Shown here: positions 1-9,167 of the stretch, piece after piece
Numbering within the stretch: position 1 is the stretch's first letter
Layout: each line of letters starts with the position of its first letter
Source of the DNA: Gracilariopsis chorda
Taxonomy: Eukaryota; Rhodophyta; Florideophyceae; Gracilariales; Gracilariaceae
Assembly (NCBI GenBank): GCA_003194525.1
Contig: NBIV01000401.1
Span: 1 to 34,184, forward strand
Direction: 5' to 3'
DNA length: 34,184 bases
Notes under the pieces: generated by a model
Database searches by the model: none
What the model was told of the DNA's origin: nothing
What the model saw: the letters and a program-made list of their open reading frames with translations, nothing else
Made by a program: the position numbers and the translations under genes

Positions 1-317
1 AGGCGAGAAAACAAATTCAACACGTGAAACAGCAGATGCCCGCTGTGAGATCTCGCTCCCTAAACCTTAAGGCCAGGGCGAAGGTCGCGGAGCAGGAACA
101 ACAGAGGATTATGGAACTGTTGCAGAGAGACGAGAAGATCTTACGTCTTCTGAGGGTGCTGTGGAAGGGTTGCAAAAGCAAAATAGCCCGCAGAGAGCAG
201 AAGATCGAGCAGCTCAAAAGCCAAATTGTCAAGCTCGATTCCGAAATTCTAGAACAGAAGAAGAGAGCTGAGAACGGGACGGAAGAGGTTGAAAAGAAAA
301 CCTCATTATCAAAGTGA
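1..317 (+). CDS. Coiled-coil protein family 1, copy A (3' part, altered)
   Basis: C-terminal part of a family 1 gene whose start lies before the window. The frame is open back to base 3. The product is a charged, heptad-like helix rich in E, K, Q and R, matching the last ~100 residues of the intact gene at 21,604-22,113. There are two oddities. Relative to copy B there is a one-base deletion near 139 and a one-base insertion near 176, so about 13 residues are read out of frame (hydrophobic LRLLRVLWKG instead of the charged helix) before the frame is restored. The ancestral TAG stop (TAG in copy B) is AAG here, adding eight residues before TGA at 315-317. An AATAAA lies at 361-366. Function unknown; it may be a decaying copy, or the indels may be sequencing errors. 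Confidence 0.6.
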   Translation, partial: ARKQIQHVKQQMPAVRSRSLNLKARAKVAEQEQQRIMELLQRDEKILRLLRVLWKGCKSKIARREQKIEQLKSQIVKLDSEILEQKKRAENGTEEVEKKTSLSK

Positions 318-1480
318 GGTGGGAATGAATTCACTACGTGCCTCACAGTATCGAGGACAAAATAAACAAAACCATGGTTCTGGTATTCTTGTTTTTGTTG
401 TAGGTTGCTGTACCTCTCTTGACACTGTCTTTTACTTCTTCCGCCTCTTCGTCAAATCTTTTTGCTACATTTTACATGAGATGAAATCCTTACCTGTCAA
501 CAAATTTAGGTTAATGAAAGAAGGTAGCCTGCCCACTTTCCGTAGGAGGTAGCACTCCCTAACCTCGCCGCTAACTCGTTTGTCCTTAGATCTGAGAATG
601 ATCCGGAAACAAGTACCTTCAATATCAGTGCTCATGCAATTTCGCTATGCACACATTGTACCAGTATGACTCAGCATACGTGCTGATTTGTTCCAGCACG
701 CATTTACCCTTGCCATCAACCAACCGTCACCCAGTACACCACTGACATTCAACTGAGGTGGAAACGAATGCAATGCAGGCTTGTTTCAGTGCATCTGAAG
801 CTCTGACCAAGCTTTTCTGTCCGCTTGAACAGCTTCTATCACTTCCAGACCGCTGGTTGAAGTAAAGCCGTAGTCGGAGAAAGCTGGCACATTCTATTCC
901 ACGCCTTGTTCTAAATGCAGCCTCCCGCTCCTTGTTCTGTCCTTCCACAAACGCTACACGTACAACATGGAACTCTCCGTCACAGATACAGATAAATTCG
1001 CGCAAGCCAAGCGTTTTTTGTTTCCGTATAAACACAGGTTCTCCTCGATCGTGTCGCTCGCCAACCATGATGTTCTTTCAGTGCTACACATTCACTACAC
1101 CACCTCTCTGCATGTTCATCATCTCAGCCGCGCGCCTCATCTGGCGCTTCGTTCGGATCATTTCACCCGCACCTGCGCTCTAGCCCATGTCTCCTACTCC
1201 GCATTTGCCCTATCTACCAGATATCAACACCGCACACGCACAGTTTGGGAACAAAGTCGCTCTGTCACAGGACTGCGCTCTCTCGAAAAACGTTCTTCTT
1301 CGCCTGATCATTTCATTATCGAGCTGCATACACTGGTTGTAATATTGACCACTCCGGTGGCTTAGGCCCCGGTTGTAATCGAGAAGCTTCTTCGGTGAAG
1401 TCGTAAAAGGGCCCACGTCGTGGCGATGTATACCGCTGTCGCGTGGGTGGTAAAACCGCATGTGTTTCCAGTCGCAGCAG
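318..1480. other. Spacer between family 1 and repeat R1-I (copy A)
   Basis: No convincing gene. It is homologous to 22,114-23,336 but clearly diverged, with many indels. Two weak coding hints exist. A + frame starting with ATG at 967 (MELSVTDTDKF...) is matched at its start by MELSVADTDKF in copy B, but the frames separate after about 40 codons. A - strand frame at about 960-1,050 (core PVFIRK...EFICIC.GEFHVVRV) is also open in copy B. Neither is long or conserved enough to call. Confidence 0.4.
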
Positions 1481-2500
1481 TGTCCGTAATGGTTTCGGTG
1501 CAAAATGCCCTGTCCGGGTGCTGGGGCCCCGGTTGGTTCTTGATTGTGACTGCAAAACGGGTCCCGTGCTGTGCTGTACTGAGGTACGCGACACACGGGT
1601 TTCCGGATCTATATACGTACACATCGGTCTGTGGTGGTCGGTTTCGGGGTTGTGGGCAGATGCAAAATGCCCGGTCCAGGAGCTGGGGCCCTGGTTTCTT
1701 CTCTCACGAAGTGCAAAACGGGTCCCGTGCTGTGGTGCACCATGTACTCACTCGGGTTTTCTTGTCCATTGCGTTGGTAGTTTTGTATTGTACAGGCTTC
1801 CGCTCGATCCGTCATCAGTAAAGACCATGAATAGTCCGTCGCTGGGGTCCATGTGGGCGCCAGCGGCGGGCCGGTACTTTTGTGCCGACTGTACTTGCCG
1901 ACCGCGGAGCGCTTCGATGACTAGAGCGTACTGCTACATCTTTGCGTCTTTCTGCAGCACTGAACAACGACTACTGGATTGTTTGATGTTTGTGCGTTGA
2001 GCAGCTTTGTATTGCGTGCAACTCAGAGCCATGAATTTTTTATGGCTCCTGATTGCAGAACTTCTTACTGTAGAAAGTTCATGGGCACGTAGGTGCAGAA
2101 CAGCAATTCACTACGGACACTTACATCGGGTAGTAACAGTACCTGCAGTGTACAATCTCCACCGGCAGAACGGAAGGGTTAACTTTGGTACGAAGATACG
2201 AACAGTAGAAGGTGATGACACTAAATTGAGCGGCTTTGCATTCCGGGGGTCGTGGCCGGATGTGCGGGAGCGCGATGCAGGAAGGTAAGACAACGTAGCG
2301 GAGGCGAGATCAAAGGCTTCCGCGGACGAATGACGCTTGGGTTCAGAGGAGGTGCAACACGTGCCATGCAGAGCTCTCATTGGTTGAGACCATGTCGTTC
2401 TGTGCTCACGGCGCATGACCTCACACAGTGGCATCGCCACCAGCGGAGGAGGATCGGGGAGCCATTCAAGCTTGAATAAGCATGACCAGACTGTCATACA
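1480..2500. repeat. Dispersed repeat R1, type I (copy A)
   Basis: About 1 kb that recurs at 23,336-24,354 (nearly identical), and in a diverged form (type II) at 9,495-10,480 and 31,340-32,330; a 150-bp remnant lies at 12,836-12,985. All full copies have the same orientation. Inside, a motif containing GCAAAACGGGTCCCGTGCTG is repeated twice about 160 bp apart. On the - strand a Pro-rich frame (FTDDGSSGS..YNTKLPT...) is shared between types I and II, but neither copy gives a long intact gene. I see no terminal inverted repeats, LTRs or target duplications that would make it a recognised mobile element. Confidence 0.75.
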
Positions 2501-2540
2501 CCGCGGGAAGACGAATTTAAACTTGTTGCCGAGTTGAAAG

Positions 2541-2708
2541 TGTGATGCTAGTCGCATAACCCGTCTCCCGGGTTCCTTTACGAGTTCGGGTGTGTCGTAT
2601 ATCTACCTACGGTCGGCCGCCGGTGGCCAGCATGGTGGACAACTGTCAGAGTTGTCGCATCTACCCTGTGCGCGCCCCGTCTCTTCTAAAATTGTCAGAG
2701 TTGTCACA
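2541..2708 (-). repeat. Copia 3' LTR (copy A), 168 bp
   Basis: Matches the 5' LTR over its whole 119 bp with no substitutions I can see, but is 49 bp longer. The extra segment lies between two copies of the 13-mer TGTCAGAGTTGTC. The element-internal side has the purine run GGGAGGAG (minus strand, just above 2,708) that fits a polypurine tract. Confidence 0.9.
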
Positions 2709-3939
2709 CTCCTCCCGAGACGGGGTGGGCGTGAAAGGGTATGATGTTAAGGGAACGGCGGAGGAGGTTATACGCTTGCCATTTAAGCGGTTTCGTCATA
2801 AGGTCTGCGAGTTGGTGCTTGGTGGGAATGTAGCGCAGTTTGATGTGGCCTTGACGAATGTGGTCATGAATATAGTGCTTGCGGAGATCAATATACTTTC
2901 GTCTTTTCGTAGGAGCTTGGTTGTTGGCGATACTAATCGCGGATGTGTTGTCGACGTGCAAGACAATGTCAGGTGGGCTGTAACCAGTGATATCATGCAA
3001 AAGACGCCTGATCCACTGTACTTGTTGTGTTGTGTCAGTGGCTGCCACATACTCTGCTTCGCAGGTTGACAACGCCGTTATGCGTTGTTTGCGAGATTGC
3101 CAGAGAAAAGGTATCTTGTTATAGCAATGGATGGATCCAGACGTGGATTTGCAGTCAGTGGGGTCGCCAGCGTGGTCGGAGTCTGAAAATGCGTTGTAGG
3201 GATGGGTTAGGGCTGTCGTACAGAGTCGTTGGTTGCTGGAGGCCATGTTTATACCAAAATCGATAGTCTGCTTAAGATATCGGAGCAGGCTTTTAAGTAT
3301 GTGCCAGTGACGTTGTGAAGGGTTCGAAAGGGCCATGGCGAGTTTGTTGACGATAAAGAAAATGTCGGGTCGTGTGCAGTCTGCAATGTATCGTAGCTCG
3401 CCCACAATTGATTGATAGAGAAGTTGTGGTTTTGTGGCGGGTTGGTCGCGGGCAGTAGGTTTATGCAGCTGGATCCCATCAGGGTATGGGCTTCTTTTGC
3501 CATTGCACGTGTCCAGACGGAGTCGTTTCAGTACATTCAGTATGGCGTGGGGCTGTGATAGATGGATGTCCCCGTTCTTATTCCGTGTGATTTTCCAGCC
3601 CAAGTAATTAGATGGGAAGCCTAGGCGTTTCACCACTTTGTATTTTCGACAAAGTTTCTGGTAGAGGGAGTCTATTTCGGATTGTGATGACGATGTGACT
3701 TTGAGGTCATCAATCGTTACACAGATGAGGGTGAGGTGTTGTTTCGTGGGTACTTGGGACATATTTCGATGGAGCTGCGTATTGTGTGGTGTGTTTCGCG
3801 CTTTTGTTTGTCGTGCTGGTGTAGAATGTGTGTCGTTGTTTCTATACCGCTGCGGTAGTCGGTTTCTTGATGTTCTTGGTGGGTTGCGTCTTGGTTGAAG
3901 TGGTTGCGCTGGGCCCATAACCTGTGATGCTAGTCGCAT
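2704..3939 (-). pseudogene. Copia pol remnant: RT C-terminal half + RNase H
   Basis: An open frame of 411 codons, but a deletion product: it starts inside the LTR and primer-binding site and then jumps to the RT palm. Residues ~70-80 carry the RT active site in the form VTIDDL; the aromatic residue usual before xDD is Thr. Residues ~155-235 show the typical copia stretch with TRPDI and LRYLKQT. RNase H follows with the expected acidic residues in DSDHAGD, CEAEYVA and HVDNTSA, and ends with ADLMTKPL. The RT fingers, integrase, protease and gag are absent. The RNase H half looks undamaged, so the deletion is probably young or occurred in the source element. Confidence 0.88.
3908..3922 (-). promoter_or_regulatory. 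Copia primer-binding site (tRNA-iMet anticodon arm)
   Basis: The minus strand reads GGTTATGGGCCCAGC immediately after the 5' LTR. This is the complement of GCTGGGCCCATAACC, the anticodon stem-loop of eukaryotic initiator tRNA-Met (CAT anticodon). Priming from an internal part of tRNA-iMet is known for Drosophila copia and relatives. Confidence 0.85.
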
Positions 3940-4041
3940 AACCCGTCTCCCGGGTTCCTTTACGAGTTCGGGTGTGTCGTATATCTACCTACGGTCGGCC
4001 GCCGGTGGCCAGCATGGTGGACAACTGTCAGAGTTGTCACA
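3923..4041 (-). repeat. Copia 5' LTR (copy A), 119 bp, shortened
   Basis: Same sequence as the 3' LTR but with 49 bp lost between a 13-bp direct repeat, leaving a single repeat copy. It borders GAAAG on its outer side and the primer-binding site on its inner side. Confidence 0.9.
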
Positions 4042-4198
4042 GAAAGGTTAACGTTAAGTGTACTACACGTAGCTTCAATGCTCTGATAGAAATAAGACGG
4101 CGGTGTAATAAAAGTCGGCTTCGGACGTAAGCTACATACAAGGGTTGAAGGGAAGGGCACTGACGTGAGAAGCTTTGTCTCCAGTTTTATTTTGGTAA

Positions 4199-5851
4199 TC
4201 ATAAGACGGAGAAGTCCGACTCCATGCTCTCCTCCACTCTATCATCTCTTAGTCCGACCCCTTCATTGCCGTCAACCGAACTCTCGCAGCGAATTGCAAT
4301 CTCAGAGCAATACCCATGAGGGCATGTTTTGTGTTGCTCCCTCACCTGCCAAAGGTTGACCTCAAGTTCCGCCGCACGTTCTGCAGCGGCCGAAACCTCA
4401 CCCTCCAGTCTCTCTAACTCTGTTTGCTTTCGTGATACTGCCCCTTGCATGCACCGCTTGGCCCTCGACAGTGCTATGTCTGCCCTCAAACTTCTGCTTT
4501 CCAAATCGGCGTTACACAACACAGAGCCATCCGAATGGTGAGAAGCGATACCACATTCCCAGCTGTGCAAAGTCGGAGTGGACGGTTCCGAACTGTAAGA
4601 TGGGGTTGCAGACGACGAGGAGTGCCTTCTTTGCACATCCTGTGGGACCGGAGCTCTTCGCTTTATGCTAAAAACGTTTCCAAACAGAGCCCTTCCTCGC
4701 CTCCGGGTTCGACCACTTCCCAGAATCCGTCGAACGGAATACCACAGCATTTGTTTTGGATTGGGCTCCCGTTTTTCTGGTATTCCACTTGTTCCAGTGT
4801 TGTCGACATTCTGATCGGTTGGGATCTGTGCACCCTGTGTATCGTTACCCACGGTACTCGGAGGGGTGCTGTCACCTCCAAAAAGACGACCAACAAACGC
4901 TCGCAAACGCTCTAGGGCGCCTGAACCCTTTCCCCTATTATATTGGTGTTCCTGGCGTCCAAACGTTCCTGCCGAAGACTCTTGACGGGTTCTTGTCCAG
5001 TCAGCGCTTCCACCGATTCCGTTCTGTACTTCTTTGAGAATGTCGATACCTTTTGACATGGCCTCTGTACAGAACTCGGCTTCTCTCAAGCGGTGTTCCA
5101 GTCTTTCCGCTTCGTGTTCCATGTATTTCGCTTCCTGGCGAGCCACGCATACTTCGTTGTCTGCCAAGATTTGTCTTCGCTCAAGTTCAGTGACCAACTT
5201 CTTCAGCTCCCCTGTCTTTTGGCATTCAGAACAAGAGGCTGTTGCACATGGATGTAAGGTTGTTCCCACAATCCCAGCGCGAAACGTTTCTACTTCCGTC
5301 TCCACCTGGAGATCCAAGAGTTTCACCTCATTCTTGTAGCCATGGGTAGAGCCGGAGGGCTTAGCGACTGTGTTATTTGGCGACTGACCATTCTTCTCGT
5401 CTAACGTAAGGTTGGAAGCTGCTGTGGTCCCTCGCTTGTCGCAGAAATTATTGGTTTTCATCACAGTGCATGTTGATAGTTCAGAGTGTTCACCGGCTCT
5501 TAGTGCTCTAAGATGACCAAGAACTGCTGCTAGCTCTCGGAAAAGTGCTTCAAACACATCATCGTCCTTACGTGTTGCGATCTTCCCACAAAACCGTCTA
5601 GCGAAATGCGGGTTTGCAACCATGATATGCTTCATGAGTTCACAGTATACACAGTGAAGCAGTATCCCCGAGGTGTGCGTTATGTTTTCCAATAACTTTG
5701 CCAGTTCGGAGACCGATTCCAGCTCCAGCAGAAGCCTGAGAGTTTTTATGCGCCCAAGTTGCAGAGTTGGGAGTCTGCTTTCATGGGAGAAAATCTCTTC
5801 AGTGTTTACCTGAACACGAACGCCAGAGGCAGTTGGTTTGATGAAAGCCAT
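4199..5851 (-). CDS. Unknown 550-residue coiled-coil protein (copy A)
   Basis: I do not recognise this protein. The frame is open up to 6,088, but the TATA box at 6,093-6,100 would lie only 5 bp before that ATG, so I choose the ATG at 5,851 (MAFIKPTASG). From that start: residues ~30-115 are helical and Leu-rich with a few Cys; ~130-200 is low complexity; C202, C207 and C210 form a small Cys cluster; ~213-276 is a strong coiled coil; ~280-365 is polar and probably disordered; ~380-410 is very basic (RTRRRGR, IKRR) and could bind nucleic acid or direct nuclear import; ~411-430 is Ser-rich; ~448-506 is a second coiled coil; the tail is acidic. No signal peptide. AATAAA lies at 4,186-4,191 on the minus strand. 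Copy B encodes the same protein. A host gene is likelier than a transposon gene, but neither is shown. Confidence 0.7.
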   Translation of the reverse strand: MAFIKPTASGVRVQVNTEEIFSHESRLPTLQLGRIKTLRLLLELESVSELAKLLENITHTSGILLHCVYCELMKHIMVANPHFARRFCGKIATRKDDDVFEALFRELAAVLGHLRALRAGEHSELSTCTVMKTNNFCDKRGTTAASNLTLDEKNGQSPNNTVAKPSGSTHGYKNEVKLLDLQVETEVETFRAGIVGTTLHPCATASCSECQKTGELKKLVTELERRQILADNEVCVARQEAKYMEHEAERLEHRLREAEFCTEAMSKGIDILKEVQNGIGGSADWTRTRQESSAGTFGRQEHQYNRGKGSGALERLRAFVGRLFGGDSTPPSTVGNDTQGAQIPTDQNVDNTGTSGIPEKREPNPKQMLWYSVRRILGSGRTRRRGRALFGNVFSIKRRAPVPQDVQRRHSSSSATPSYSSEPSTPTLHSWECGIASHHSDGSVLCNADLESRSLRADIALSRAKRCMQGAVSRKQTELERLEGEVSAAAERAAELEVNLWQVREQHKTCPHGYCSEIAIRCESSVDGNEGVGLRDDRVEESMESDFSVL

Positions 5852-6092
5852 AATGAAAAGGTTGCAGGAAACAAATCGAAGGGTATGGTGTCTCTCTTCC
5901 GGGGGATGTCTAGATAAGCTCAGTCGAAGGCAACGAACGGGGGGAGGAAAATCCTTGAATGGTTGGTGGGATGGAAAGCGGGAATTCCAAACAGACTGAG
6001 CGGTGGGGAATGGGTGAGAATGGGGAGGAGGGAGGTTTGCAGAGATGTGAGTTGCGTTCGGAATGGTGAGGACAAACAAATCCCACACAGTA

Positions 6093-6100
6093 CCTTTATA
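6093..6100 (-). promoter_or_regulatory. TATA box of the 550-residue protein gene (copy A)
   Basis: The minus strand reads TATAAAGG here, about 240 bp before the chosen ATG at 5,851. It argues against the upstream in-frame ATG at 6,088. Confidence 0.5.
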
Positions 6101-6629
6101 CTCTTCATGAGAACAGCTTCCCGCGATCAGCCGCTACTACATTCCTTCAGTCATGATTCACCCGGAAGTTCTTCAACCACATTTGAAAGTGAGGGTTCCA
6201 GAATGAAGCTGATTCAGCACACCGAACTGCGTTTCGTGGCCAGAACAACAGCATACGTTCTCTTATATGTCAACACGTCCCAAAGGGAGGTGAAACGTAA
6301 TCACAGTTGCGGAACATATTTACATGAGGTCAACACTGTTTCCTAAACAGGGGATTCTCACACATCACGATTCTCAGAAAGAGGGTTTGTTTCCGGAAGC
6401 TGACTTCGCCGCAAAGTATACTTCGTGAGAAATAATTCGGAAGACCTGAAAACAGTGATAGAGCTCGAGAGAAATTTGTACCAATAGCACATGGTACTGA
6501 TCTTAAAGAGGTGCTCCCTCGTATGGAACCAGTTTCATGTTGACATATTTCGTAGCTCCAAAGAAAGTGCTGGGACACTTGCCTGACCACGGAGGACTCT
6601 GTATGACCACTTGTTTTGGACAGAGTTCC

Positions 6630-7966
6630 TTTTTCGTCAATGCAGATATGTCGGTCGGCATTTCGTGGAGGTCAGCGCTGATGTTTCGAAGCCACACCGG
6701 TGCTCGTAGTCGTCTCCCTACGGCCTTGCTTCTCGTTGACCCTTGTTGGTGGCCGGAGCTACAATCACGTCGTTGCCGATCAGAAACTGGTCAAACATCT
6801 CATTCGGCCCTCAAAGCCACCACATGGGTCTGCATATGGCCACGTAACTGTCCATAGCTGTCTGGATACATCGACAGATATGCTTCGAACAAGAACCCCT
6901 GCGGTAAGCAATGCTGTGAGGACCGGAAGGCCATTCTGCAAGTTCCATGTAGAGAGCCGATCAAGAACAACGAAACAAGGTGGACACACGCTGACAGCCT
7001 CGGACTCCGGCCCTCACTTCAGATACTCGTGCTGTAGGTAGCACATGCGAACCCATGCACGCGTGTCGTCACAAGGACACTCGAGTACGTCCCGAATCTC
7101 TGCGTTTTTCCTCTTTATCAAACTTGATGTGATCGATACCATACTCACCCATCAAACTCTCAAGTCTGCGGGTTAACCACACACGAGCACGCAGGGTACC
7201 AAGGTATACCACTGTAATTTTGTGTGTTCCGACTAGTCAAATCTTCCGACATGCGAGTCCTGACGAAGAACCTTTTTCTCTCTGCTGATGTAACAGCTTC
7301 AGAATCTACATCTGCAAATGGCGTTATCCAAAGGGTTACCACGAAACCGAGCTCGTGAAGATGATCGGCCACACCTTTAGCATCCCGGAAGTTATTGGGG
7401 TAGAACTCAAATATACCACACGTAGCGCTGCATCTGTCATTAGTTCCCACCATAGTACGCGGCAGGCCTCGCTTCACGATTTCCGCAGCAGAAGCTATGA
7501 GATTGTCTGGGGTGATGTCAGCTTTTTAGCGAGCCCATGTGCCCCACATCGGATATTGAAAAAGTTATGGATCAGGTTCATCGCGCTGTCCATAGGCCAT
7601 ACACATGTCATTTCGACCTTGTTCGAAGGTATACTGAGGACTCTGGTGCTAGTACGCATCACAATCAGGTCAGCGATATTAGTTCTGCACTCATAGGACA
7701 AGCAAAGGTGTAAGACATGTTGCCAATCGTATCCGACACGAATTTGGAGAGTGATGATGCCGTCGCCGTTCCCGTTGTCTTTGAAGGGCAAAATGTCGCG
7801 TGTAGATTCCGCAACTGCGGTCCCCCGTCTCAGAGGATCAGTGCTCAATTTCTGTCTGGGAGTGCCATTGAAGGCCACACGCAGACAAGAGTTTTGGTTG
7901 TCGACTTGAATTGTTGCACCATGGAACTTGTACGTTGCACATCTCCCATCATGGGATCTCCCAGGA
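6630..7966 (-). pseudogene. Glycoside hydrolase family 31 pseudogene (copy A)
   Basis: Pieces of a GH31 alpha-glycosidase-like enzyme are spread over frames on the minus strand. In order: N-terminal beta-sandwich-like segment (DNGNGDG, ~7,750-7,900); MWGTWAR (7,529-7,549) followed directly by TAA; EIVKRGLPR (~7,450-7,490); HELGFVVTLWITPF (~7,319-7,360); YGIDHIKFDKEE (7,108-7,143) with the expected catalytic Asp at 7,117-7,119; RPMWWL then TGA (6,811-6,831); FLIGNDVIVAPA (~6,752-6,790); WLRNISADLHEM near 6,670. The motif pattern is closest to the MYORG-type branch of GH31. At least three frame changes and several stops are visible. Only ~220 bp separates the nucleophile motif from RPMWW, where intact family members have several hundred, so a central block is deleted. 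Confidence 0.85.
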
Positions 7967-8673
7967 TGGGAGATGCATTACGTGCGATCCAGTAATGCAT
8001 AAACAACTTTCCTGTGGGTCCCGTGTGAGATCAAGCGGATTACAGTACATGCCACTAGCAGAGCTCGGATTGGATGAGGGGTTGTCTGCTGGTGGTGCTC
8101 ACGGCGCAGGACGGTTCCGCCATTGGGGACGGTGCACGGCGGATGCACGAACCCAAAACCTATCAAAAAGGTGTGACAGAGAAGGGCTGAAGAGCTCGAA
8201 GATTGAGCAAATGTCCAGGACTCTATCACGAGATCCGTGTTGCACGTGAATAACGGCTAATGAGACTACCTTTGGTAGTGCAGAGTAGCACTGGAACCGC
8301 ATCTTTCAACCGTAGAACCGCACTTTCTGGTGTCGTGATAACTCTGAATGCACATATCTCTGCACTGGCCATGTTTACATCCACAACACGTAATTTAGTG
8401 GTGAGGAACTTCAAACGATTTTGGACCTACGGCTTTCAATCATTTCACTTGGAAGCTCCGTGTTAGCTATAGTAATTGCGAGCGGAAAGTAGCTCAATTT
8501 GAGAGAGGTTTCAAATTAGCCTTGGTTACATCCGATGGTTTCCAAGGTTAAATATCACACCCGAGAGCTCAGTTGATCATCTGACACACGCCACCCACTG
8601 TCATCACGCTCACATTTGCTGCTCGACGTACACACATAACACAGTTTCACAACATAACCAAGGTTAGTGAAAA
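7966..8673. other. Upstream region of family 2 (copy A)
   Basis: No gene seen. From about 8,145 it is clearly homologous to 12,985-13,446 upstream of the middle family 2 gene, so it is the shared 5' flank of the family. TTAAATATC near 8,547-8,555, about 120 bp before the ATG, is in the position of the TATA box in the other families but is a poor match. Confidence 0.5.
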
Positions 8674-9167
8674 ATGATGTTTCGATTCGTCTTGCGAGCC
8701 GTGATTATGGTTGCGGCAACAGCATCCGCAATCAACCAACGCCGAACTGATCGGAGACGAAACAAGGACGAAGAAGAATTGGAATCTTGGAAAGCAGAGA
8801 TGAAACGCATGGAGGATAGAATGGAGGAAAATGGAAAGAACGCGCATCATCTGCAGGCGCACTTGCACAGAGTTCGTTTGACGTTGAGTGCGCTTCAAAG
8901 ACAGAAGCAGGCCGTTGAAACGAATTATCTGTCCTTCAACAAAATAACCAAAGCATGCAGTTGTGTATAGACAGACTAGCCCGGGCCAAAATGGATCTTC
9001 TGCAGCAACTCTCGGCGGCTCGCACAACTCTTCTACAAATGGACAGAGTGCGAGAGAAGTTGCGCCGAGATTGCAATCAGAAGGAAGCAACTCTTACTGA
9101 GCTGCGCAATAGAGTCTCGGCAAGAGAAGGCGAGATCGCTGCGCTGACCGATCGCTTTGGCGCGTAG
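8674..9167 (+). pseudogene. Coiled-coil protein family 2, copy A (one-base frameshift)
   Basis: The gene starts at ATG 8,674. The N-terminus MMFRFVLRAVIMVAATASA is a clear signal-like hydrophobic segment with an AxA-type end; then a basic patch (NQRRTDRRR) and a charged coiled coil. One base is missing near 8,926 compared with copy B, so translation ends early at 8,970; the last 70 codons (MQLCIDRLARAKMDLL... to TAG 9,165-9,167) continue in another frame. Total length 494 nt, one short of the 495 expected for 164 codons plus stop. The intact paralogue is at 18,972. Either a real frameshift or a sequencing error; copy B has its own, different indel. Function unknown. Confidence 0.75.

Larger units (their letters stand above)
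2541..4041 (-). mobile_element. Internally deleted Ty1/copia LTR retrotransposon (copy A)
   Basis: A 1,501-bp element in minus orientation, bounded by LTRs (5' LTR 3,923-4,041; 3' LTR 2,541-2,708) whose ends form TGTGA...TCACA. It is flanked by a perfect 5-bp target duplication GAAAG (2,536-2,540 and 4,042-4,046). Directly inside the 5' LTR is a primer-binding site for the anticodon region of initiator tRNA-Met. Gag, protease, integrase and the N-terminal half of reverse transcriptase are missing; only the C-terminal half of RT and RNase H remain. It is non-autonomous. The related middle unit near 12,920-12,945 lacks the element. Confidence 0.93.

Noticed and set aside
2590..3069. Plus-strand open frame across the copia element
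   Set aside because: It is the antisense of RNase H and LTR sequence, whose minus-strand reading has all the family motifs.
4445..5339. Several plus-strand open frames opposite the 550-residue gene
   Set aside because: Short, overlapping and without motifs. They are shadows of the long minus-strand frame.
5852..6088. In-frame upstream ATG at 6,088 as the start of the 550-residue gene (629 codons)
   Set aside because: It lies about 5 bp after the TATA box, before any likely transcript start, and the added 79 residues are Pro/Ser/His-rich without structure. The ATG at 5,851 fits better.
7940..7975. 11-bp hairpin CATCTCCCATC / GATGGGAGATG as a terminator or regulatory site
   Set aside because: It falls at the edge of the GH31 relic, one arm has lost a base in copy B, and no T-run or other context gives it a role.
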